The position numbers and the translations under genes are program-made. Shown here piece by piece: positions 56,610 to 64,000 of a stretch of 64,000 nucleotides of DNA. Every line of letters begins with the position of its first letter. Position 1 is the stretch's first letter. This stretch comes from Chromatiaceae bacterium (GTDB lineage: Bacteria; Pseudomonadota; Gammaproteobacteria; Chromatiales; Chromatiaceae): assembly GCA_024235415.1 (NCBI GenBank), contig JACKML010000003.1, forward strand, positions 310,001-374,000, in the 5' to 3' direction. Under the pieces are notes generated by a model. It was not told the DNA's origin, did no database searches, and worked only from the letters and a program-made list of their open reading frames with translations.

Positions 56610-57566
56610 ATGGTGTCTACCAGCGGGATGATGGTTTTTTCGGGAAACGCCAACCCGCAGTTGTCCGCGGACATCGCGAGTTATCTCGATATCCCGATTG
56701 GCAAGGCCGCGGTCGGCCAGTTCAGCGACGGCGAGACCATGGTCGAGATCCAGGAAAACGTCCGCGGGCGCGACGTGTTCGTGGTCCAGCCGACCTGTGA
56801 GCCGACCAACGACAACCTGATGGAACTGTTGGTGATGATCGACGCCCTGCGTTGGTCTTCGGTGCGCCGGGTAACGGCGGTGATCCCGTATTTCGGCTAT
56901 GCGCGCCAGGACCGGCGCCCGCGTTCCGCGCGTGTGCCTATCACTGCACGCCTGGCGGCGAAAATGATCGGAACGGCGGGGGCAGACAGGGTCTTGACCA
57001 TGGACCTGCATGCCGACCAGATCCAGGGCTTCTTCGACATTCCCGTCGACAACGTCTACGCGTCGCCGATCCTTCTGGGCGACGTGTGGCGCCAGAAGTA
57101 CCCGGATCTGATGGTGGTGTCGCCGGATGTCGGAGGCGTGGTACGCGCCCGGGCGCTGGCCAAGCGGCTCGATGATGCAGACCTTGCGATCATCGACAAG
57201 CGGCGCCCGAAGGCAAACGTGGCCCAGGTGATGAATATCATCGGCGATGTCGAAGACCGTACCTGCGTGCTGGTCGACGACCTGGTCGATACGGCCGGCA
57301 CGTTGTGCAAGGCGGCGGCCGCGCTGAAGGCGCATGGCGCATCCAAAGTCGTGGCGTATTGCACGCATGCGGTCCTGTCGGGGCCGGCGGTGACCAATAT
57401 AGAGGCGTCGAAGCTTGACGAGTTGGTGGTCACGAGCACCATCCCGCTGCGTGAAGATGCCGCTGCGTGCAGCAAGATCCGGCAGCTTTCGATTGCCGGC
57501 CTGTTGGCCGAGTCGATCCGCCGGATCAATAACGAGGAATCGGTCAGTTCGCTGTTCGTGGACTGA
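56610..57566 (+). CDS. prs: Ribose-phosphate pyrophosphokinase
   Basis: This predicts 318 residues. Blocks are [92 protein letters not shown], and the PRPP-binding loop [14 protein letters not shown]. It makes PRPP from ribose 5-phosphate and ATP for nucleotide, His and Trp synthesis. GGGAG precedes the ATG. Arg at RRPRSARVP keeps the class I flexible loop. The gene follows the tRNA-Gln repeat. Confidence 0.96.
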   Translation: MVSTSGMMVFSGNANPQLSADIASYLDIPIGKAAVGQFSDGETMVEIQENVRGRDVFVVQPTCEPTNDNLMELLVMIDALRWSSVRRVTAVIPYFGYARQDRRPRSARVPITARLAAKMIGTAGADRVLTMDLHADQIQGFFDIPVDNVYASPILLGDVWRQKYPDLMVVSPDVGGVVRARALAKRLDDADLAIIDKRRPKANVAQVMNIIGDVEDRTCVLVDDLVDTAGTLCKAAAALKAHGASKVVAYCTHAVLSGPAVTNIEASKLDELVVTSTIPLREDAAACSKIRQLSIAGLLAESIRRINNEESVSSLFVD

Positions 57567-57664
57567 CGGTAGTCGGGGGAAACCCCAAACAAGCGTGTGT
57601 TCGGATGGTGCCTGGTCGCGGGCTCCGAGCATTTTTTTAGTGTCTGAAGAGAGAGTATCGAGAC

Positions 57665-58306
57665 ATGCAGGAAAATTTTGAAATTGTTGCAGTGTCCCGT
57701 GGCGATCAGGGCAAGGGTGCGAGCCGCCGCCTGCGTCGCGAGGGGATGGTGCCCGGGATTATCTACGGCAGTGGCAAGGATCCGGAGATGTTTGCCACGA
57801 GCCACAACGAGTTGATCCAGCACCTGGAACACGAGGCCTTTTATTCGCACATCCTTACGGTGAGCGTGGATGGCAAGGCGCAGAAGGTGGTTTTGAAGGA
57901 TCTACAGCGCCATCCCTCGAAGCCGTTTGTCGTGCATGTGGACCTGCTGCGCGTCGCCGAAGGCGACCGCATCAAGATGAACGTACCGCTGCACTTCCTC
58001 AACGAGGCTACCTCGCCAGGCGTCAAGGCTGGCGGCCAGGTTTCGCATACCATGACCGATGTCGAGGTCATCTGTGCTGCGAAAGATCTGCCCGAGTACA
58101 TCGAAGTGGATCTGGGCGCGATGAACGTGGGCGACATCCTCCACCTGACCGACCTGAAGCTGCCGCAGGGCGTGGCGTTGGTGGCGTTCAGTCACGGTGG
58201 TGATCCGGCAGAGCACGACTCGGCCGTGGTTTCGGTCCATACGCCACGTGGCGGTGCTGCCGGTGATGGCGAAGAAGGTGAAGAGGAAGGGGAAGCGACG
58301 GAATGA
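57665..58306 (+). CDS. rplY: Large ribosomal subunit protein bL25 (Ctc type)
   Basis: This predicts 213 residues, the long L25/Ctc form with an extra C-terminal domain. The 5S rRNA-binding L25 domain includes RGDQGKGASRRLRREGMVPGIIYGSGKDPE and VVLKDLQRHPSKPFVVHVDLLRV; the C-terminal beta domain (about 100-190) ends in an acidic EEGEEEGEATE tail. The prs-rplY-pth order is conserved. GAGAGAG lies before the ATG, and a T-run near 57634 may mark weak termination after prs. Confidence 0.95.
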   Translation: MQENFEIVAVSRGDQGKGASRRLRREGMVPGIIYGSGKDPEMFATSHNELIQHLEHEAFYSHILTVSVDGKAQKVVLKDLQRHPSKPFVVHVDLLRVAEGDRIKMNVPLHFLNEATSPGVKAGGQVSHTMTDVEVICAAKDLPEYIEVDLGAMNVGDILHLTDLKLPQGVALVAFSHGGDPAEHDSAVVSVHTPRGGAAGDGEEGEEEGEATE

Positions 58307-58352
58307 TGATTCTGTCGGACCGATAATTCATCGGTCGTCCTCGAGTTTGGAA

Positions 58353-58380
58353 AACGGCGGCCATGTGTCGCCGTTTTTTT
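58353..58380 (+). terminator. Terminator or attenuator between rplY and pth
   Basis: ACGGCG and CGCCGT flank a nine-base loop (58354-58374) and eight T follow. The pth ribosome-binding site GGAGGTG begins two bases after the T-run, so readthrough at this hairpin would set pth expression. Confidence 0.75.
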
Positions 58381-58393
58381 TCGGAGGTGTCGG

Positions 58394-58972
58394 GTGCCAG
58401 CGATTCAATGCGTCGTGGGTCTGGGTAATCCTGGGCCCAAATATGCCGAGACGCGTCACAACGCCGGTTTCTGGTTCGTCGATGCGCTTGCGCGTGGGAA
58501 TGGTGCGGTGCTGCGGGCCGAGAACAAGTTTTCCGGTGAACTGGGGCGCATGACCACGCCGGCAGGTGATTGCTGGCTGCTCAAGCCGATGACCTACATG
58601 AATCACAGTGGCCGCTCGGTCGCTGCATTGTGCAACTTCTACCGCATCCTGCCCGAGCAGTTGCTGGTGGTTTACGATGAACTCGATCTGTCACCGGGCA
58701 TGATGCGGCTGAAGACCGGAGGTGGCCACGGAGGTCACAACGGCATGCGTGATATCTGCGACGCCCTTGGCAGCAAGGATTTCCATCGCCTGCGTATCGG
58801 CATTGGCCATCCGGGGCATAAAGAAGCGGTGGTCGGTTACGTACTGTCGCGTCCTGGCAAGAGCGAGCAGCAGGCGATCGACAATGGCCTGGCCGAGGTG
58901 ATGCGCCAGTGGGAGTTGATCCAGAGCGGGGATCTTCCCAGGGCGATGAATGCCTTGCACACGGCAACCTGA
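58394..58972 (+). CDS. pth: Peptidyl-tRNA hydrolase
   Basis: This predicts 192 residues from a GTG start preceded by GGAGGTGTCGG. The active-site residues are Asn12 and His22 in VGLGNPGPKYAETRHNAGF, followed by KPMTYMNHSGRSVAAL, VVYDELDLSPGMMRLKTGGGHGGHNGMRDI and FHRLRIGIGHPGH. It releases peptides from peptidyl-tRNA dropped by ribosomes. A strong bidirectional terminator follows, ending this rightward run. Confidence 0.96.
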   Translation: MPAIQCVVGLGNPGPKYAETRHNAGFWFVDALARGNGAVLRAENKFSGELGRMTTPAGDCWLLKPMTYMNHSGRSVAALCNFYRILPEQLLVVYDELDLSPGMMRLKTGGGHGGHNGMRDICDALGSKDFHRLRIGIGHPGHKEAVVGYVLSRPGKSEQQAIDNGLAEVMRQWELIQSGDLPRAMNALHTAT

Positions 58973-59020
58973 GAAAGACCTCTCCGCCGGCACGGCGCCT
59001 TGCCGTATTACCGGCAAACA

Positions 59021-59056
59021 AAAACCCCTCCCCGGTCGCCCGGGGAGGGGTTTTTT
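59021..59056. terminator. Bidirectional terminator between pth and the MMPL gene
   Basis: An 11-bp stem, CCCCTCCCCGG with CCGGGGAGGGG around TCGC, has five A on the left and six T on the right. It serves pth (rightward) and the MMPL-type gene (leftward), whose stop is 9 bp away. Confidence 0.92.
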
Positions 59057-59064
59057 CAGGGCTG

Positions 59065-61833
59065 TCAGCTGTGGTTGAAGACGTACTTGGGCTTGAACCA
59101 CTTGACCATCAATGGCAGCAGCATCAGCGCCGTGAACACGTCGATAATCAGGGCCCAGCCTATATACACGGCCAGACCCCAGGTGTTCGCCAGTGTGGTA
59201 CCCACCAACGGGATGAAGCTGCCAAGTAGCACCACGATAGAGACGATGACCGCCGATCCCGTCGTGTTCTGGGTGTTGCGCAGGGCCTCCATCCAGTTGC
59301 CGCCGGTGGCCTGCATCTCTTCACGCAGACGCGAGACCATGTAGATCCCGTAATCCACTCCCAGGCCCATCGCGATCGACAAGGTAACCAGGAGGTGGAA
59401 CGCAAGGTTGCCCGACCAGTTCTGCACAGAGGTGAAGTAGCCACCCAGACCATATTGTGCGAACAACGTGATCAACAGGGTCACCGTCAACATCGCCGAC
59501 ACCAGCACCGAGCGGAACATCAACGCGGCGATGAGGAAGATGGCCAACGCAGTCTGCAGCGGACTGATCAGCCAGTTGACCATTGCGACCTCGCGGGTTG
59601 CCTCGGTCGCGCCAAGAAATCCACCGATACCCGGTCGGACATAGTCCGGACCATCAACCGACAGCTCATTGCTGTCCCCCGAGGTGTCTTCATTGCGCAG
59701 ACCGAAGTTCACCTTGGCGAAGCCCGGGTCATTCTTGTGCTCCTCGATGTACTGCTGAATGTCCATCGTCACCTGGTGGGTCTCCACCGGATCCATGGTG
59801 TTGATGAAGCCGAGGATGACGCCCTCGTTCCAGGTATCGGTGTTGACGAAGGACTCCATGTCGCCGGACGATGTCATGGACTCGAGCAGGCCGTTGTACA
59901 TCCGCACGATCTCGGTCGGACTGCGGTCGTCGTTCGGATCAATTCCGAGCAGGTAGTCCTTGTTGGGTACCCGCAGATCGCTGAGCTTGGTCGGCTCACC
60001 CGGTTCCGCGGTGAGCAGCATGTTCACCAGGCGCACGTACTGGGTGTAGGAGCCGGTGTAGCCGATGAACGGATGAGCGCGCATCCAGTTCTCCATCTTC
60101 TCGATATCGGTGTGCAGTTCGACCGTATTGAATACGCCCTGCGCGCCGCAGATCTCCGAGTCCCAGCAGCCCATCTCGGTCTTTGCCTTCTGGCAGGCCG
60201 CGAGTTTTTCGGTGCGATCGCTGATGTCGAGAATCGATTCCGGGAAATAGTTGTCGATACAGCCGCCGATGTTGGGTTCCTTGCCACGCAGCGGGACTGA
60301 TACCGAGATTACCCCAGGCATGATTTCGTTGAGCTTCACCAGATCGATCCATGTCGGCGAACTGCCCTTGAACGCGGCGCGGGCATAGTTGATCCCTTTT
60401 TCCACGCCTGGCATGTAGTCATTCTCCTCGGCCAGCTTGACGCCGTCCTCTGGAATGCCCTCCCAGTTCATCAGGTTCGTGTAGTAGGTCGAACCGACAA
60501 ACACGAGGACGGTCACGCCGATCGGTACCCACTTGCCGGGGCCGGAGATCAGGCGCGTCAGGAAGCCGCCAACGGCGGTTTCCCAGCCATGGCCTTCCAT
60601 CGTCTTGCACGACTCCTGGGTCGGTGGGAAGAGTGTCAACAGCAAGGGGATCAGCGTGGTGGTGGTCAGCAGCAGCGTGAGCATGCCGAACACGCCGAAA
60701 TACGCGTAGTCCTTGTAGAACGAGATGTCGACGGTTGCCAGTGTGGCGAAGCCGACCATGTCGGTCACGATCGACAGCGTCGCCGGGATGATCGTGTGCC
60801 GGATGGCCTCGCGTGCGGCCGCGTTGCAGTCACCACTTTGTCCATGCTCGAGCAGGAAGCGGCGCGTAACCTGGACCGAGTGCCCGATGCCGATGGCCAG
60901 CAGCAGCATCGGCGTCAGGACCATCATGGTTGTCAGCTTGAATGCGGTGAAGCCCATCAGTCCCAGCGTCATCGCGATGGTCATGCCGACGCCGAGCAAC
61001 GGGAAGGCGGCGCCGCGCCAGTCGCGGAACTCCAACCAGAGTACGCCGATGACGATTGCGATCGAGATGGCGAACAGCCACCAGTGGTCAACCAGGTCTG
61101 CCAGCATCCATGCAAGGAAGTAGGGTTCGCCGGCAACCAGCAGTTCGACGCGCGGGTCCTGGCCGTACTCGTCCATCATGGCGCGCACTTCGCGCACCCA
61201 GGGCAGGTAGATTTCCTTCACTTCGTCGGTGTAGTCCGCGATTACATAGGCGGCCTTGGCGACGCAAAAGTCCTTGTCGTAGTCCTCGTACGCGCAGCGA
61301 TTGCCCTGCGCATCCCACATGGACACCAGCATCGGTGCCATGACGGGGTTGGTCTTGACGCCCTCGCGCAGGAACGCCAGTTGCTCTTTCGCCTTCTCCG
61401 GGTCATCGCTGATGCCCTCGGTCGGGATCAGGCGCTTGAACACCAAGCCGTTCTCGTCGGTGCCCATGTACTTGATCTTTTGCGCGGCGATATCGATGAA
61501 GTTTGCCGGGCGCGAGTGCGGCAGGGCCTCGAGCTTGTTGTGAATCTCCTGGATTTTGTTGACGAACCAGGGCTGCCAGATGTCTCCCTCCTTCACCCTG
61601 AGGGAGAACACCATCAGGTTGCCCATGCCGAAGTTGTGTTCGGCATACAGGTTGGTCGCGACATAGCGGTTACTCGGCGGCAACAGCGTGTCCGGGTCGT
61701 TGCGAATATCCAGTTGCGGTATGAAGAGCGCACCGGCGATCGTCGCGGCCAGCAGGAATACGATAATGAACCAACGGAAACGCAGTACGAAGTCCGCGTA
61801 TCCAGTGGCCCAGGCGTTGTCATTAGTCTTCAT
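59065..61833 (-). CDS. MMPL/RND-superfamily membrane protein
   Basis: This predicts 922 residues with two repeats, each one membrane helix, a large periplasmic domain and a block of helices. The first block begins FRWFIIVFLLAATIAGALFIPQLDI; the sterol-sensing-like helices are near 235-400 (LLAIGIGHSVQVTRRFLLEHG) and near 770-910 (LSIAMGLGVDYGIYMVSRLREEM). The GVDYGIY stretch carries the acidic residue typical of this transporter class. Proteins of this class beside DUF1302 genes are thought to move lipids or hydrophobic compounds, but the cargo is unknown. A terminator separates it from the DUF1302 gene upstream. Confidence 0.85.
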   Translation of the reverse strand: MKTNDNAWATGYADFVLRFRWFIIVFLLAATIAGALFIPQLDIRNDPDTLLPPSNRYVATNLYAEHNFGMGNLMVFSLRVKEGDIWQPWFVNKIQEIHNKLEALPHSRPANFIDIAAQKIKYMGTDENGLVFKRLIPTEGISDDPEKAKEQLAFLREGVKTNPVMAPMLVSMWDAQGNRCAYEDYDKDFCVAKAAYVIADYTDEVKEIYLPWVREVRAMMDEYGQDPRVELLVAGEPYFLAWMLADLVDHWWLFAISIAIVIGVLWLEFRDWRGAAFPLLGVGMTIAMTLGLMGFTAFKLTTMMVLTPMLLLAIGIGHSVQVTRRFLLEHGQSGDCNAAAREAIRHTIIPATLSIVTDMVGFATLATVDISFYKDYAYFGVFGMLTLLLTTTTLIPLLLTLFPPTQESCKTMEGHGWETAVGGFLTRLISGPGKWVPIGVTVLVFVGSTYYTNLMNWEGIPEDGVKLAEENDYMPGVEKGINYARAAFKGSSPTWIDLVKLNEIMPGVISVSVPLRGKEPNIGGCIDNYFPESILDISDRTEKLAACQKAKTEMGCWDSEICGAQGVFNTVELHTDIEKMENWMRAHPFIGYTGSYTQYVRLVNMLLTAEPGEPTKLSDLRVPNKDYLLGIDPNDDRSPTEIVRMYNGLLESMTSSGDMESFVNTDTWNEGVILGFINTMDPVETHQVTMDIQQYIEEHKNDPGFAKVNFGLRNEDTSGDSNELSVDGPDYVRPGIGGFLGATEATREVAMVNWLISPLQTALAIFLIAALMFRSVLVSAMLTVTLLITLFAQYGLGGYFTSVQNWSGNLAFHLLVTLSIAMGLGVDYGIYMVSRLREEMQATGGNWMEALRNTQNTTGSAVIVSIVVLLGSFIPLVGTTLANTWGLAVYIGWALIIDVFTALMLLPLMVKWFKPKYVFNHS

Positions 61834-61867
61834 TGTCCTTCTGCCCTTAATCCTCAGAGTTTCTGGT

Positions 61868-61902
61868 AAAAAAAGCGGCGCCGGCCAAGCCGAACGCCGC
61901 TT
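61868..61902 (-). terminator. Terminator after the DUF1302 gene
   Basis: Read leftward, AAGCGGCG and CGCCGCTT flank a 14-base loop and are followed by a run of T. It lies 26 bp beyond the DUF1302 stop and before the MMPL-type start at 61833, so it can limit readthrough and lower MMPL expression. Confidence 0.8.
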
Positions 61903-61927
61903 CTGCGAAGGTCTCCCTACGCGGTGG

Positions 61928-64000
61928 TCATTCGATGATGTACTTCATGCCGACCTGGATGTTCGACGAGTTTTCGAATTGGCCGAAGGTCGTGTTCTCA
62001 TCGCCCCAGTAGAGGTTGAGTTCACCGGTCAGGATCCACTGGTCGGTCAACGAGTACTCGGCGTCGATGCGATCCCAGTAACCACCGCCCTCTTCATAGA
62101 TGATGATGTTGTTGACGCGGCCAAGCTGGCTCTCGCCGATCGGCTTGGACAGGAACAGTGAGTAGAACTCCTTGTTCTTTTCTGCCCTGTTAAGGCCATT
62201 GCTCAGGTGCAGCGTGGCAAAATCCGCGGTGTAACGGCTGCAATCCATGGTGCGGCCACCCTGGGTGCCGCAGGTGTCGGGCTGATCGACATAGTCCAGG
62301 TTGCGGAACTGGATGAACTGCGCGCTGACCAGCAGGTTGGTGAATATCGTCACGTCGGCGCCAAGTACGTACTTGAAGTAGTCGGCCTCCTCCATCTTCA
62401 GCGCGTTGGTCAGGTCGCCGATCGACAGCAGGTACTTGTCGACCACCGGCTGCCGCTCGCCCTTGTCATACAGGAACTCGCCGCGCAGCACGATCGGCAG
62501 GCTGCCCGCATCCACGGCATAGTCGAACGAGGTCCCGAAGCTGTGCACGCGCTCGGCCTTTTCGGTGAAGTGCAACGTAGGCGCACCGGCACCCGGCGTG
62601 CCGTCCATCAAGGTCGGGTCCAGTGCACCATAGTAGTTGCCGGCGGCGTCATGCAGCAGGATGGTGGTTGGTGATCCGAGATCGTGATTCGCGCGGGCCT
62701 GCGCGCGCGTCAGGTCCTGGCTGGCGTCAGGCACAAATGCGCCGGGCGCCGGGTTGATCGTAGGTGCGCGCTGAACGGTCAGCGTCTCGCCGGCAGCGTT
62801 GCGCCAGCTCAGGTCGATAATCGGGTTGGCGCTCGCATGGTAGAAATAATTCAGCGAGTAGTTGAGCCCGTTGTCGAAACTGCCACGGTAACGGCCGCCG
62901 AAGTTCGGCTTTTCGCTGTAGTCCCGTTCCCAGCTGGTCTGGATGCCGCCCAGCCCGGTCGGGTTGGCGGGATTGAACCCGGTAAAGCTGTTGAAGGTGG
63001 CGAACGTGGCGTTCGACATGTACTCGAATGCAGAGGTCGATCCCGCGGGGTTCCAGATCACCTCGCCGAAGTTTGAACCGGTTACGTTCAGCAGATTGGT
63101 CGTGTTGTAGTTGCCATTGGGGTCCACCACGCCAACCGGAAAACCCGGCTGACCGGTGAAACCGTTCTGCGCAAAGTTGTTCAGCAGGACAAAGCCGGGC
63201 ATGTTCGTCGGATCTGTCAGCGACGGGTCGGGCGCGCCGGCCCCCGGGTTGAGCTGGCCTGGGGTGGTGATGTTCCAAGAGCTGCTGGCAAAGCCGTCCA
63301 CGGTCAATCCGCCGAAGGGGGTGAGGCCGGCAGGATTGAAGACCCCGCCGGTGAACCCGCCGTTCATCGCAGCGCCGTTAAAGGTGGCGGCAACGTTGCT
63401 CAATGCCGGCGCGATGCTGTAGAAGCCGTTGACCTGGCCGGAGATGGTGTCCACGCCCTTGGCGATGAAAGGCTGGCCGGAGTCGCCATTGGGGTCGAGG
63501 CCGGGGTATTTGTTCTCTTCCGCCTGCGAGACGATCAACTGCAGGTTGCCACCGTTGTCGAAGTTGCGCTCGGCATTGACCATCCATACAGGAATGCGCG
63601 CGTCTTCAACGGCGTTCTGGTTGAGTTCGCGGAAATCCGTCGGGTTGATGATGTCGAGCAGCTTGATGCCGTCGGCGGTGCCCCACACCACCTGCTGCTT
63701 ACCAAGTCGCAGGTACCAGTCGGATACCTTGGTGTCTATGTAGGCCTCGCGCAGGTAGTCGTTCTGCGTGTAGCTCTTGTGACCCTGGTAACCATTGACG
63801 CCTTCGGTGTCGTACACGGGGCGCAGCTCAACGTGCCAGCTGCTGCGCTCGCCAAGGTCGCCGTTGATGAAGATGCGCGCCGAGTTCTCGAATTTCATCA
63901 GGTCGCCGGCGTCGTGCTCGCGATTGTCCAGCATGCCGACCGGCTTGCCTGTGACTTGACCAGACTTGGTGAAGAACGCCGTTTCGTTCTTCAGTTCCGC
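61928..64000 (-). CDS. DUF1302 family outer-membrane protein, N-terminus outside window
   Basis: About 690 residues are visible and the frame is open at the right edge. Blocks typical of DUF1302 include YLRLGKQQVVWGTADGIKLLDIINPTDFRELN, DARIPVWMVNAE, and alternating beta strands to a C-terminal NIQVGMKYIIE that resembles an outer-membrane beta-barrel end. The middle (about 130-330) is Asn/Gly/Pro-rich. DUF1302 proteins often pair with DUF1329 and RND/MMPL genes in loci for hydrophobic substrates, but no activity is established. The MMPL-type gene follows on the same strand. Confidence 0.85.
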   Translation of the reverse strand, partial: AELKNETAFFTKSGQVTGKPVGMLDNREHDAGDLMKFENSARIFINGDLGERSSWHVELRPVYDTEGVNGYQGHKSYTQNDYLREAYIDTKVSDWYLRLGKQQVVWGTADGIKLLDIINPTDFRELNQNAVEDARIPVWMVNAERNFDNGGNLQLIVSQAEENKYPGLDPNGDSGQPFIAKGVDTISGQVNGFYSIAPALSNVAATFNGAAMNGGFTGGVFNPAGLTPFGGLTVDGFASSSWNITTPGQLNPGAGAPDPSLTDPTNMPGFVLLNNFAQNGFTGQPGFPVGVVDPNGNYNTTNLLNVTGSNFGEVIWNPAGSTSAFEYMSNATFATFNSFTGFNPANPTGLGGIQTSWERDYSEKPNFGGRYRGSFDNGLNYSLNYFYHASANPIIDLSWRNAAGETLTVQRAPTINPAPGAFVPDASQDLTRAQARANHDLGSPTTILLHDAAGNYYGALDPTLMDGTPGAGAPTLHFTEKAERVHSFGTSFDYAVDAGSLPIVLRGEFLYDKGERQPVVDKYLLSIGDLTNALKMEEADYFKYVLGADVTIFTNLLVSAQFIQFRNLDYVDQPDTCGTQGGRTMDCSRYTADFATLHLSNGLNRAEKNKEFYSLFLSKPIGESQLGRVNNIIIYEEGGGYWDRIDAEYSLTDQWILTGELNLYWGDENTTFGQFENSSNIQVGMKYIIE

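Overview
The window is GC-rich, densely coded chromosomal DNA. Gene families and order point to a sulfur-oxidising gammaproteobacterium, Chromatiales-like: ZapE, an mreBCD/mrdA/rodA/mltB/rlpA/dacA/dat/ybeD/lipB run, hemA-prfA-prmC, ispE/tRNA-Gln/prs/rplY/pth, a Helicobacter-type malate:quinone oxidoreductase, a probable sulfur globule envelope protein and a PEP-CTERM-type FemAB protein. I see no phage, insertion sequence or CRISPR array.

Layout. 0-6.2 kb: 3' end of zapE, two small envelope proteins and a two-gene RND efflux operon behind an AT-rich promoter. 6.2-6.6 kb: a 397-bp gene-free stretch rich in complementary segments. 6.6-13.4 kb: TraB-family protein, two small exported proteins, an alpha/beta-fold plus TlpA-thioredoxin fusion, SelO, an unknown helical protein and a SIMPL protein. 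13.4-16.1 kb: sulfur globule protein with a near-consensus promoter, mqo and a GST. 16.1-26.6 kb: photolyase and a divergent light/oxidative-lipid cluster (MerR/LitR-like regulator, NTF2-like, SDR, glutathione peroxidase against FAD oxidoreductase, DUF1365, CFA-type methyltransferase, GPH-type transporter, DUF3833, chalcone-isomerase-like). Two copies of a TATTGTATAG motif mark its control regions.

26.6-31.3 kb: the three-gene N-acetylglutaminylglutamine amide (NAGGN) osmoprotectant system (asnO, ngg, M42 peptidase), placed directly after lipB where lipA often lies. 31.4-42.0 kb: cell-shape and peptidoglycan genes transcribed leftward from mreB. 42.2-45.6 kb: gatCAB, with a heptamer repeat between gatC and gatA. 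45.7-50.4 kb: FemAB-like, diguanylate cyclase, RsmC-like methyltransferase, YqiA esterase and MoeB/ThiF genes, almost all carrying single-base frameshifts although their protein sequences are otherwise well conserved. This suggests a stretch of poor base quality more than decay. 50.3-53.6 kb: prmC, prfA, hemA. 53.7-59.0 kb: TPR lipoprotein, ispE, tRNA-Gln(TTG), a structured repeat that duplicates the tRNA 3' end, prs, rplY and pth. 59.0-64.0 kb: an MMPL-type RND protein and a DUF1302 protein that runs off the right edge.

How the genes work together. The right and centre are housekeeping: envelope elongation, charging of tRNA-Gln, translation termination, haem, isoprenoid and nucleotide precursors. 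The accessory functions are protection from light and singlet oxygen with membrane lipid modification, osmoadaptation by NAGGN, sulfur storage and efflux. Starts were chosen from Shine-Dalgarno position, signal peptides, overlap with neighbours and family lengths. Family assignments come from reading the proteins, not from a search.
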